From: Streptomyces sp. GQFP
GTDB taxonomy: Bacteria; Actinomycetota; Actinomycetes; Streptomycetales; Streptomycetaceae
Length of the DNA: 64,000 bases
Assembly (NCBI RefSeq): GCF_021545335.1
Contig: NZ_CP089312.1
Location: 930,001 to 994,000, forward strand
Direction: 5' to 3'
In this document: in pieces, positions 24,822-32,446 of the stretch
Layout: each line of letters starts with the position of its first letter
Numbering within the stretch: the first letter of the stretch is position 1
Position numbers and translations under genes: made by a program
The notes under the pieces: model-generated
Told to the model about the DNA's origin: nothing
What the model saw: the letters and a program-made list of their open reading frames with translations, nothing else
The model's database searches: none

Positions 24822-25601
24822 TCAACGGATCCTGGGCTTCTGCCCGTTCTTCTCGATCCGTGGCCGCGCGTCGCCGTTGCCGACCTGTGGGTACAGCAGG
24901 CCGCTGGCGCGGGTGATGGCCGGCGGCTGGTTGACGGCCTCCCAGATCGCGCGGACGGTCCCCTGGATGGCCTCCGGACGCCGCTCGGCGATCCGACGGG
25001 CGATGCCGTCGGCCCGTTCCCAGAGTTCCTCGCGCGGTACCACCTCGGTCACGATGCCGAGTCGCAGCGCCGTCTCGGCGCCGATCCGCTCCTCGTTGCC
25101 CATCAACGCCCAGCGCAGCACGTCTCCCAGCGGAACTCCGCGCTGCAGCATGCCGACCGGCTCCAGGGAGGAGACGATGCCGCCGTTCGCGTGCGGGTCG
25201 AAGAACGTGGCGTCGTCGGAGCAGATGATGATGTCGGACTCGTTGAGGAAGTACATGGCACCGCCCGCGGCCATCCCGTGCACAGCGGCCACCACGGGCT
25301 TGAAGACGCCCTGCTGCTTCGGCCCGAGCCTGACACCGGGGTCCTCGCGGCTCCACACGTTGACGTCCTGCCACCAGGGCCCGTCCCGGACGTCCATCCC
25401 GGTGCAGAAGGCGTTGTCACCGGCCGCGCGCACCACGACGGCGTGGACGTCGTCGTCGCCGCGGACCCGCTCCCAGACCCGCTGCACCTCAAGCGTCATC
25501 TGCTCGTTGAAGGCGTTGTAGCGGTCCGGACGGTTGAGGGTGACTGTGGCGACGTTGTCGACCACCCCATACGTGATCGTCGCGTTCTCAGCGCCTGTCA
25601 T
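24822..25601 (-). CDS. Enoyl-CoA hydratase/isomerase family protein (1)
   Basis: A 259-residue crotonase. The oxyanion-hole segments are NAFCTGMDVRDG and GMAAGGAMYFLNESDIIICS. The acidic positions of classical hydratases are not obvious, so the exact reaction (hydration, isomerisation or thioester hydrolysis) is open. ATG at 25601 has GAGGAG 4 nt upstream; the longer frame to 25721 would run over two operator-like sites. It is divergent from a second crotonase gene at 25926, with two GTCAGA-type sites between. The downstream monooxygenase on the same strand starts after about 160 nt and has its own site. Confidence 0.87.
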   Translation of the reverse strand: MTGAENATITYGVVDNVATVTLNRPDRYNAFNEQMTLEVQRVWERVRGDDDVHAVVVRAAGDNAFCTGMDVRDGPWWQDVNVWSREDPGVRLGPKQQGVFKPVVAAVHGMAAGGAMYFLNESDIIICSDDATFFDPHANGGIVSSLEPVGMLQRGVPLGDVLRWALMGNEERIGAETALRLGIVTEVVPREELWERADGIARRIAERRPEAIQGTVRAIWEAVNQPPAITRASGLLYPQVGNGDARPRIEKNGQKPRIR

Positions 25602-25635
25602 CGTGCTCCTCTCGGCGACCGCGGGGCCACGAAAT

Positions 25636-25654
25636 GGTGTCATGAATGTCAGAT
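25636..25654. promoter_or_regulatory. GTCAGA-type operator, site B
   Basis: GGTGTCATGAATGTCAGAT lies 35 nt upstream of the minus-strand crotonase start, in the 324-nt divergent promoter region. It matches site C at 15 of 19 positions. No other element was recognised in this gap. Confidence 0.6.
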
Positions 25655-25713
25655 ACTCAAGACCCTCACCATTCCACAAGGGAGGGCAAGGCACCAATAG
25701 GCCACGAATCTTT

Positions 25714-25732
25714 GGTGCCATTACTGTCAGAG
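25714..25732. promoter_or_regulatory. GTCAGA-type operator, site C
   Basis: GGTGCCATTACTGTCAGAG is the second site in the divergent crotonase promoter, 78 bp from site B. It is well placed to control the plus-strand operon starting at 25926. Confidence 0.6.
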
Positions 25733-25925
25733 TGCGCTATGTTCGGATCGTAGCCGGGTGCCAGCACCGGTCCACCTCGACGACATCACCGAACGCCCCA
25801 GGGAACCGGCCGTGCGCGAGGCCGCAGCCGCACGGGCTCCGCCTCCGTGCTCGCGATGCCCGCCGCCACGTCGTCCCGAGGCACCGTCAGTCCCTCATCA
25901 GCCGTACGGGCAGGAGACTTTGACC

Positions 25926-26735
25926 ATGACAGCGCAGGCCCCTGCCGAGGAGCTGGTGCTGCACGAACTGTCCGCGGGCATCCTGCGGATCGTGCTGAAC
26001 AGCCCGCAGACCGCCAACGCGATCGCCCCCGAGCAACGGGACCGCATCATCGAGCTGTTCGACCAGGCCGACACCGATCCGGAGGTGCGCGTCGTCGTCA
26101 TCGCGTCGACCGGAAGGCATTTCTGCTCCGGTGCGAACGTGAGTGGCATCGGGAACAACGGTGCGGAGAAGCGGGTGGGTGACACTATGCGCCGCATCAT
26201 GGGTGGAGCCCAACAGCTGATCGCCGCTGTCCTGGACTGCGGCAAACCCGTGATCGCCGCTGTGCAGGGGCCGGCGGCCGGACTGGGAGCCCACCTGGCG
26301 TTCGCGTGCGATCTGGTCGTCGCTGCCGAGTCGGCGGCATTCATCGAGGCGTTCGTCCTGCGTGGACTGGTCGTCGATGCCGGCGGGGCTTATCTGCTGC
26401 CCCGCAGGATCGGTCTGCAGAAGGCGAAGGAGCTGGCCTTCCTCGGAGACAGGCTTCCTGCCGAGGAGGCGCTCGCACTCGGCCTGGTGAACCGCGTCGT
26501 CCCTGCAGAACAACTCCGGCCGACCGTCGACGAGTTCGCTCAGCGGCTGGCCGCCGCGCCCACCAGCGCCATCGCCCTGACCAAGAAGCTCTTCAACCGT
26601 TCCCTCGACGCCGACAGGGACGAGTCGTTCCTGTTGGAGGGGATGGCGCAGGAGATGCAGTCCCACGCACACGACTCGTCCGAGGGCGTCGCGGCGTTCA
26701 TGGAGCGCCGCGCTCCGCGCTTCAAGGGATGGTGA
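25926..26735 (+). CDS. Enoyl-CoA hydratase/isomerase family protein (2)
   Basis: A 269-residue crotonase with oxyanion-hole motifs GRHFCSGANVSG and GPAAGLGAHLAFACDLVVAAE. The C-terminal half carries AEEALALGLVNRVVP and AAAPTSAIALTKKLFNRS, typical of hydratases. ATG at 25926 has AGGAG 9 nt upstream. It heads a tight plus-strand operon: the next gene (DUF35 protein) begins 1 nt after its stop, followed by two SDRs. With the neighbouring SDRs it could hydrate and then oxidise an unsaturated acyl-CoA, or prepare a beta-hydroxyacyl-CoA for retro-aldol cleavage. Confidence 0.9.
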   Translation: MTAQAPAEELVLHELSAGILRIVLNSPQTANAIAPEQRDRIIELFDQADTDPEVRVVVIASTGRHFCSGANVSGIGNNGAEKRVGDTMRRIMGGAQQLIAAVLDCGKPVIAAVQGPAAGLGAHLAFACDLVVAAESAAFIEAFVLRGLVVDAGGAYLLPRRIGLQKAKELAFLGDRLPAEEALALGLVNRVVPAEQLRPTVDEFAQRLAAAPTSAIALTKKLFNRSLDADRDESFLLEGMAQEMQSHAHDSSEGVAAFMERRAPRFKGW

Positions 26736-26736
26736 C

Positions 26737-27159
26737 ATGACCACGATGAGAAGCGATCTGCCGACCGTCGAAGGAGAAGCGGCCCACTACTGGACGGCGG
26801 CCAGGGACGGCGTCCTCCTGCTCGTCCGCTGCGACTCGTGCGGTCACGTGCACCACTACCCGAGGCCGTTCTGCCCGAAGTGCTGGAGCGAGGACCTCAC
26901 GGACCAGCCGGCCAGCGGCCGAGCGACCCTCTACACGTACTCCACGGTGTTCGTGAACGACCTGCCCCCGTTCAAGGAACGCCTTCCCTACGTCGCGGCG
27001 GTCGTCGACCTCGCCGAGGGACCCCGCCTCATGACCACGATCGTCGGCTGCCCGCCGGACGAGCTCTCGATCGGTATGTCGCTGGTCGCCGAGTTCACCG
27101 AGGTGACCGACGACGTGACGGCCGTCGCCTTCCGTCCGGACCCGCGGTCCGGAGACTGA
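26737..27159 (+). CDS. DUF35 protein: zinc ribbon plus OB fold, acyl-CoA binding
   Basis: A 140-residue protein with an N-terminal rubredoxin-like zinc ribbon, C-x2-C (Cys32, Cys35) and C-x2-C (Cys46, Cys49), and a C-terminal OB-fold domain (RATLYTYSTVFVN to LVAEFTEV). Such DUF35 proteins bind CoA esters and partner with thiolase-fold enzymes; in steroid side-chain breakdown the DUF35 domain of ChsH2 docks the Ltp2 aldolase. It starts 1 nt after the crotonase stop and is probably translationally coupled. The thiolase-like protein at 29.2-30.3 kb is its likely partner, although on the other strand. Confidence 0.9.
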   Translation: MTTMRSDLPTVEGEAAHYWTAARDGVLLLVRCDSCGHVHHYPRPFCPKCWSEDLTDQPASGRATLYTYSTVFVNDLPPFKERLPYVAAVVDLAEGPRLMTTIVGCPPDELSIGMSLVAEFTEVTDDVTAVAFRPDPRSGD

Positions 27160-27227
27160 CGGAACAAGAAGGTCCGGCCCCTTTCCGTCACCACGCATCC
27201 CCGTTCAAGAGCTCAAGGAGCACATGC

Positions 27228-28151
27228 ATGTCCCGTCTGCTCGAAGGAAAGGTGGCCGTCGTCACCGGCGCGGGCCACGGCATCGGTCGTGGCCACGCGC
27301 TGGAACTGGCCCGGCACGGCGCCACCGTCATCGTCAACGACCTCGGCACCTCGGTCAGCGGCGAAGGCAGCGGCCGCGACGCCGAGAAGGTCGTGGAGAT
27401 CATCAAGGGACGCGGCGGCCACGCCGTCGCCAACTTCGCGGACGTGGGCGACGAGCAGCAGGCCACCGAGCTGGTCGAGCAGGCCCACGACGAGTTCGGG
27501 AAGCTGGACATCCTGGTGAACAACGCCGGCATCGTCCGCGACCGCGCCATCTGGAACATGTCGGCCCAGGACTTCGACCTCGTCATGCGGGTGCACGTCC
27601 GGGGCACCTGGCTCACCTGCCACGCCGCGGCACAGCACTGGCGGACCCGGGCGAAGGCCGGCGACGGCAAGGTCTACGGCCGCATCATCAACACCACCTC
27701 CGGCGCCGGTCTCCTCGGCAACTTCGGCCAGTCGAACTACGCCGCGGCCAAGGCCGCGATCGTGGGGCTCTCCTTGACCCTCAATCTCGAACTGAGCGGC
27801 ATCGGTGTCACGACCAACGTGATCGGCCCCGGTGGTACGACCCGGATCTCGGCCGCCCTGCCCGGTCATGCGGCACCGCTCGAGCCGGACGAGCGTCCCG
27901 AGGACGAGTTCGACCCCAAGGACCCGTCGCTGTGCTCCCCCGTCGTCGCCTGGCTGGCGAGCGAGGAGGCCGCGCACGTCAGCGGCCAGGTGATCCGTGC
28001 CATGGGTGAGCACATCCACCTGATGGAGGGCTGGACCGAGGCACGGACCGTCAGCAACGGCGGGAAGCGCTGGGACGCCTCCAAGTTGGGTCCGGTCATG
28101 GCCACCGACGTGTTCCGGACCCGGGCCGCCGGCCTTCGCCTCCCCGGCTGA
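27228..28151 (+). CDS. SDR oxidoreductase, MFE-2 / 3-hydroxyacyl-CoA dehydrogenase type
   Basis: A 307-residue short-chain dehydrogenase with cofactor motif TGAGHGIGRGHALELARHGA, the VNDLG acidic residue favouring NAD, the NNAGIVRD motif, catalytic Ser in INTTSGAG and Tyr-x3-Lys in NYAAAKAA. The long C-terminal extension ending in TRAAGLRLPG resembles dehydrogenase units of peroxisomal-type multifunctional enzyme 2. ATG at 27228 has AAGGAG 7 nt upstream. It would oxidise a 3-hydroxyacyl-CoA formed by the crotonases. Confidence 0.88.
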   Translation: MSRLLEGKVAVVTGAGHGIGRGHALELARHGATVIVNDLGTSVSGEGSGRDAEKVVEIIKGRGGHAVANFADVGDEQQATELVEQAHDEFGKLDILVNNAGIVRDRAIWNMSAQDFDLVMRVHVRGTWLTCHAAAQHWRTRAKAGDGKVYGRIINTTSGAGLLGNFGQSNYAAAKAAIVGLSLTLNLELSGIGVTTNVIGPGGTTRISAALPGHAAPLEPDERPEDEFDPKDPSLCSPVVAWLASEEAAHVSGQVIRAMGEHIHLMEGWTEARTVSNGGKRWDASKLGPVMATDVFRTRAAGLRLPG

Positions 28152-28223
28152 GCATCCCCGAGAGCGTGTGACGCCGGCGACGCGAGGGCGGAAACGACAG
28201 GCCGACAACCGAAGGGAAGACAG

Positions 28224-29054
28224 ATGGGCTCACTCGAAGGGAAAGTCGCGTTCATCACCGGGGTCGCGCGTGGTCAGGGGCAGCGCCACGCGGTCCGCCT
28301 CGCGAACGAGGGCGCCGACATCATCGGGATCGACCTCTGCGGCCAGGTGGAGTCGGTCGCCTACCCCATGGCCACGAGTGCCGACCTGGCCAGGACGGTC
28401 GAGCTGGTCGAGGCCACGGGGCGCCGCATCGTCGCACGCCAGGGCGATGTGCGCGACGTGGCTTCGGTCCAGAAGGTGCTGCAGGAGGGGCTGTCCGAGC
28501 TCGGCAGACTCGACATCGTGCTGGCGAACGCCGGGATCATGCCGATGGCCGGGGACGAGGCCAAGAGCGCCGCGGCCTGGCACGACGCGATCGACATCAT
28601 GCTGTCCGGCGTATTCCACACCCTCGACGCAACGATTCCCGTCCTGCGGGAGCAGGGCCAGGGCGGGTCGATCGTCATCACGAGCTCCGTCGCGGGACTG
28701 AAGAGCATGATCATGGACATGGACGCATACACACCCGGGATGGCGGGCTACCACGCGGCGAAGCACGGAGTCGTCGGTCTCATGAGGATGTACGCCCGAG
28801 CACTCGGGCGCGAGCAGATCCGCGTGAACACCGTGCACCCCACCGGCGTGCTGACCCCGATGATCGACAACGAGGCCTTCGCGGCATTCAGTGAGCAGCA
28901 CCCGACCGCCGTGCAGGCCAATACGAACGCCATGGGGATCCACGTCGTCGAGGTCGACGACGTCTCCAGCGCCGTCGTGTACCTCGCCTCCGACGCCGGC
29001 CGATACGTCACGGGTGTCTGCCTCCCCGTCGACGCGGGCGTGATGTTGCAGTGA
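28224..29054 (+). CDS. Mycofactocin-type SDR oxidoreductase (second)
   Basis: A 276-residue SDR with [28 protein letters not shown], the same subfamily signature as the SDR at 15.1-16.0 kb, including the insertion after the second strand ([22 protein letters not shown]). The catalytic Tyr-x3-Lys is YHAAKHG. The ATG at 28224 follows GAAGGGAAG. It is the last gene of the plus-strand operon and is followed by a hairpin terminator. It probably oxidises an alcohol with electrons passed to mycofactocin, judged from subfamily membership only. Confidence 0.87.
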   Translation: MGSLEGKVAFITGVARGQGQRHAVRLANEGADIIGIDLCGQVESVAYPMATSADLARTVELVEATGRRIVARQGDVRDVASVQKVLQEGLSELGRLDIVLANAGIMPMAGDEAKSAAAWHDAIDIMLSGVFHTLDATIPVLREQGQGGSIVITSSVAGLKSMIMDMDAYTPGMAGYHAAKHGVVGLMRMYARALGREQIRVNTVHPTGVLTPMIDNEAFAAFSEQHPTAVQANTNAMGIHVVEVDDVSSAVVYLASDAGRYVTGVCLPVDAGVMLQ

Positions 29055-29096
29055 GGCTCGCCGGCGAAGGAGCACGGCGCCGGCCTTGAGGCGGAG

Positions 29097-29124
29097 GCGG
29101 CGCAACCCGGATGGGCTGCGCCGC
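29097..29124. terminator. Bidirectional hairpin terminator
   Basis: Perfect 8-bp stem GCGGCGCA / TGCGCCGC around a 12-nt loop, between the convergent SDR and thiolase-like genes. Confidence 0.55.
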
Positions 29125-29173
29125 ATTCCCGGGCCTGATGCCGACGGGCACCGGCCCGGATCCCGTCGACGCC

Positions 29174-30319
29174 TCAGTCCACGCCGAGGATCATCGTGCC
29201 GCTGGAGCAGAACCACCCTCCGGTCCCGCTGACGCACGCGAGTTTCGCGTCGGGAACCTGGCGGGGCCCGCTCTCGCCCCTCAGCTGCCGGACGGCCTCG
29301 ACGATCAGGAACAGGCCGCGCTGTCCCGGATGGCAGGCCGAGAGCCCGCCGCCGTCGGTGTTCGTCGGCAGAGCACCCCCCAGCCGCAGCGCGCCACTCT
29401 CCACGAAGGGCCCGGCCTCCCCCTTCTTGCAGAACCCGAGGTCCTCCAGGGTGACAAGGAGCATGTAGGTGAAGGCGTCGTAGAGCTCGCAGACATCGAT
29501 GTCCTCGGGCTGGACACCTGCCCGCTCGAACGCGAGCCGACCGGAGACCGCGGCCGGCCCGGTGGTGAAGTCGGGCCACTGGCTCATGGCGAGGTGGCTG
29601 AGGCTCTCACCGGTGCCGAGAATCCGCACGGGGGCCTTCGGGAGATCGGGGATGCGGTCCTCGGCCACGATCACGGCGGCGGCGCCGCCGTCGGAGCGGA
29701 TGCAGCAGTGCAGCTTGGTGAACGGGTCCGCGATCATCGGCCCGGACAACACGTCCTCGACGGTGATCGGATCGCGGTAGTACGCCTCTGGATTGTCCCT
29801 GGCGTTGTGACGCGCCGACACGGCGATCTCGGCCAGTTGCTCGATCGTCGTGCCGTACTCGTGCATGTGGCGGCGGGCCGCCATCGCGTACTTGGAGATC
29901 AGGGTGTGCCCGTAGGGCGCGTCCCACTGATGCGGGCCCCGGGTCCCCCAACTCAGGCTGGCGGTACGCCTCTTCTGGCGGATGTCGGCGCGGGCCGTCG
30001 AGCCGTACGTCAGCAGTACGACGTCGGCGTGCCCGGCGGCGATGGCGTCGGCGGCGTGCGCCGCCATCACCTCCCAGGTCGAGCCGCCCACGGCGGTCGA
30101 GTCGAACCACCGTGGCCGCAGGCCGAGATACTCCGCCACGTCGACGGGGGCGAGTGCGCCGAGTCCGGTGGAACAGAAGCCGTCGATGTCGGAAGGCGTC
30201 AGGCCGGCGTCGGCCAGGGCTCGCCTGCTGGCCTGCGCGGTCAGCGCATAGGGCGAGAGGTCGTCGACACGTCCCAAGTCGGACAGGGCCACACCCGCGA
30301 TGACAGCGCGCCGGGTCAT
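29174..30319 (-). CDS. Thiolase-like protein, SCP-x/Ltp type (possible retro-aldolase)
   Basis: A 381-residue thiolase-fold protein of the lipid-transfer/SCP-x branch. The usual N-terminal nucleophile Cys is replaced (AVGGSTWEVMAAHAADAI). The C-terminal half retains ELYDAFTYMLLVTLEDLG, the histidine in CHPGQRG and a CVSGTGGWFCSSG loop. Members with this pattern include the Ltp aldolases that cleave beta-hydroxyacyl-CoAs during steroid side-chain removal, and they need a DUF35 partner, which is encoded here at 26.7 kb. ATG at 30319 has GGAG 8 nt upstream; a longer frame to 30478 would cross operator site D. Confidence 0.87.
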   Translation of the reverse strand: MTRRAVIAGVALSDLGRVDDLSPYALTAQASRRALADAGLTPSDIDGFCSTGLGALAPVDVAEYLGLRPRWFDSTAVGGSTWEVMAAHAADAIAAGHADVVLLTYGSTARADIRQKRRTASLSWGTRGPHQWDAPYGHTLISKYAMAARRHMHEYGTTIEQLAEIAVSARHNARDNPEAYYRDPITVEDVLSGPMIADPFTKLHCCIRSDGGAAAVIVAEDRIPDLPKAPVRILGTGESLSHLAMSQWPDFTTGPAAVSGRLAFERAGVQPEDIDVCELYDAFTYMLLVTLEDLGFCKKGEAGPFVESGALRLGGALPTNTDGGGLSACHPGQRGLFLIVEAVRQLRGESGPRQVPDAKLACVSGTGGWFCSSGTMILGVD

Positions 30320-30401
30320 CGGGGGGCTCCGTGCTCGTGCGGTGCGTTCCTGCGGGTGTTCACGGTGACACTCCCTCGCTGTTCCTGGTCTTGGATCCCA
30401 A

Positions 30402-30420
30402 GGTGACATTAACGTCAGAT
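30402..30420. promoter_or_regulatory. GTCAGA-type operator, site D
   Basis: GGTGACATTAACGTCAGAT, with dyad TGACATTAACGTCA (30404-30417), is the most symmetric member of the set. It lies 83 nt upstream of the thiolase-like gene start and just downstream of the end of the CoA ligase. Confidence 0.65.
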
Positions 30421-30516
30421 TAGATGCTTGGGAAGGCCCTGTCCGGCAGTGCGGCAAAACCACTCGGGTGACGGTCACGTCGGAAAGCGCATATGCGAGG
30501 GGCGTTCACCCTGCGG

Positions 30517-32097
30517 TCAGGCGAGCGGGCGGCCGGCCCCAGGTCCCGCCTTCGTCAACTGCTCGGCCAGGGCCGCCTTCACGACCTTTCCCATGGCGTT
30601 GCGCGGCAGCTCGTCGACGATCTCGAGCTGCTCGGGAAGCTTTCGCCGGTTGAGCCCGCGCGCCAGCAGGTGCGCGCACACGCCATCCAGTGTCGGCGGG
30701 GCCGAGGAGTTCTCGGGCACCACCACCGCGCAGACCCGCTCGCCGGTCGCCGGGTCGCGCAGTCCGACGACCGTCGAATCCCGCAGCCCCGGGTAGGTGA
30801 CCAACTCGTCCTCCACCTCCCGTGCGGAGATGTTCTCCATGTTCCGGATGATCACGTCCTTGATCCGTCCCGTGATCGTGAGGCAGCCCTGCTCGTCGAG
30901 GAACGCGAGGTCGCCCGTGCGGAACCAGCCGTCGCTGTCGAACGCCTCCGCGTCGAGCGCGGAGTCCACGTAGCCCACCATCAACTGCGGTGCCTTCAAC
31001 CACAGTTCGCCGCGCTCCCCCGTCCCGGCGAGGCCGCCGTCCGGGCGGACGATACGCGCCCGCGCCCCCGGCCCCGGCCGGCCTTCCGTCGTGGCCATCG
31101 TGCGGTCGTCGGCGAGCGGGCTCCCCCAGGCGAAGAACGGACACTCGGTGAGCCCGTAGCCCGAGGCGATGCCCCTGCCGCCGAGCACCTCGCGGGTCTC
31201 CTGGTGCAGTGACTCCGGCCGCGGCGCCCCGCCGATGAGGAACGCCTTGAGATGCGGGAAGAGCCTCCTCGTCGGGTCCTTGCGCTGCTCCCGCAGAAAC
31301 GCCTGCACGAACGGGGTGCCGTTGCCGCCGTAGGTCACGCCCTCCTCGCTCAGCAGCCGTGCGGTGGCGGCGGGCTCGAAGGCGTCGGTGAGGATCAGCC
31401 CGGCCCCGGACATCAGCGCGGACAGGACGTGCAGGACGCCGCCCACGTGCGCGATCGGGGCGAGGGCGGCGATCCGGTCGTCCGGCCCCGGGCCGACGTG
31501 ACGGCAGTAGGTGGTGGCGGCCGCGACCAGACCGGCGTCGGTGTGTCGCGCGCCCTTGGGGTCCGAGGTGGTGCCGGACGTGTAGAAGACCCAGCGCGCG
31601 GGTGGGCCGACCGGCTCGGGTGGCAGCCCGGCCGGGTCCGCCTCGGGCAGCGTCCCGTCGGTGACCAGGATCTCGAGTGCCGGCAGGCGGCCGGCGACGG
31701 TACGGGCCATCGCCCCGTGGCCGTGGCCGCGGAACTCCTCGGGCACGATGAGCAGTTCGGCGCCCACCTGGCGGCAGATGAACTCCACTTCGCGCTCACG
31801 CAACATCATGACCATGGGGTTCTGCACCGCGCCGAGCCGCGACAGCGCGAACGTGAGCACCATCGTCTCGATCCGGCTCGGCAACTGCCAGGACACCACG
31901 GTGCCCTCGCGGACGCCACGGGCGGCGAACCCGGCCGCGGTCCGTTCGACCGCGTCGCGGAACCCGGCGAAGGTCATCCGGCGGCGGCGCTCGTCGACGA
32001 CGAGGAGGCCGTCGGGGGTCGCCCGGGCCCGGGCGGCCACCAGGTCCCACAGGCGGTCGGCGGTCAGGTGGGGGCCGGTGGTGTCTGCCAGGGTCAC
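30517..32097 (-). CDS. Class I adenylate-forming acyl-CoA synthetase (second)
   Basis: A 526-residue acid:CoA ligase with phosphate loop VFYTSGTTSDPKGARHTD, the aromatic-binding SGYGLTECPFF motif, WFRTGDLAFLDEQG, the hinge TGRIKDVIIRNMENISAREVE and the C-terminal catalytic Lys in PRNAMGKVVK. GTG at 32097 has AAGGA 9 nt upstream; an open frame extends upstream without coding similarity. It lies on the same strand as the KstD-like flavoprotein upstream and the thiolase-like gene downstream, and likely activates the pathway acid. Its best functional reading is a steroid- or aryl-propionate CoA ligase; the substrate is not defined. Confidence 0.9.
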   Translation of the reverse strand: MTLADTTGPHLTADRLWDLVAARARATPDGLLVVDERRRRMTFAGFRDAVERTAAGFAARGVREGTVVSWQLPSRIETMVLTFALSRLGAVQNPMVMMLREREVEFICRQVGAELLIVPEEFRGHGHGAMARTVAGRLPALEILVTDGTLPEADPAGLPPEPVGPPARWVFYTSGTTSDPKGARHTDAGLVAAATTYCRHVGPGPDDRIAALAPIAHVGGVLHVLSALMSGAGLILTDAFEPAATARLLSEEGVTYGGNGTPFVQAFLREQRKDPTRRLFPHLKAFLIGGAPRPESLHQETREVLGGRGIASGYGLTECPFFAWGSPLADDRTMATTEGRPGPGARARIVRPDGGLAGTGERGELWLKAPQLMVGYVDSALDAEAFDSDGWFRTGDLAFLDEQGCLTITGRIKDVIIRNMENISAREVEDELVTYPGLRDSTVVGLRDPATGERVCAVVVPENSSAPPTLDGVCAHLLARGLNRRKLPEQLEIVDELPRNAMGKVVKAALAEQLTKAGPGAGRPLA

Positions 32098-32446
32098 TGC
32101 GTCACTTCCTTGGGGAGATCGGCCGGTCGGAGGCCGCACGGATGACACCGGGCCGGGTGGCCGGTGCGTCGGCGCTCCCGGGGTCCTCGTCTGCCAGGTC
32201 GCGATGAGCGGAGTGAAGCCGCCGGTGAGCATGACGCCGGTGTCGTGGCCGAGCGCAACGCCGAAGTACCGCTGGTCCCGGTCGAAACAGCGGGGCATGA
32301 GCGCGGACATCGCCGCTGGACCGGTGCGTTCCTGGCCACGAAAAGCAGGCAGACCGTGTCTACGCCGTCGGCCAACGCCGCGCGCCTCGCGAGATGGTGG
32401 CCCTCCCGCTCGTCCCGCTCGGTGGACGGCGACACAGTCCGGCCCG
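32098..32446. other. Intergenic gap without a supported gene
   Basis: 349 nt between the CoA ligase and the KstD-like gene. Open frames run through it on both strands, but none has a ribosome-binding site or a recognisable protein. One minus-strand frame reads RCFDRDQRYFGVALGHDTGV with protein-like composition, so a deletion remnant is possible. No regulatory motif was recognised apart from the ligase ribosome-binding site. Confidence 0.4.
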
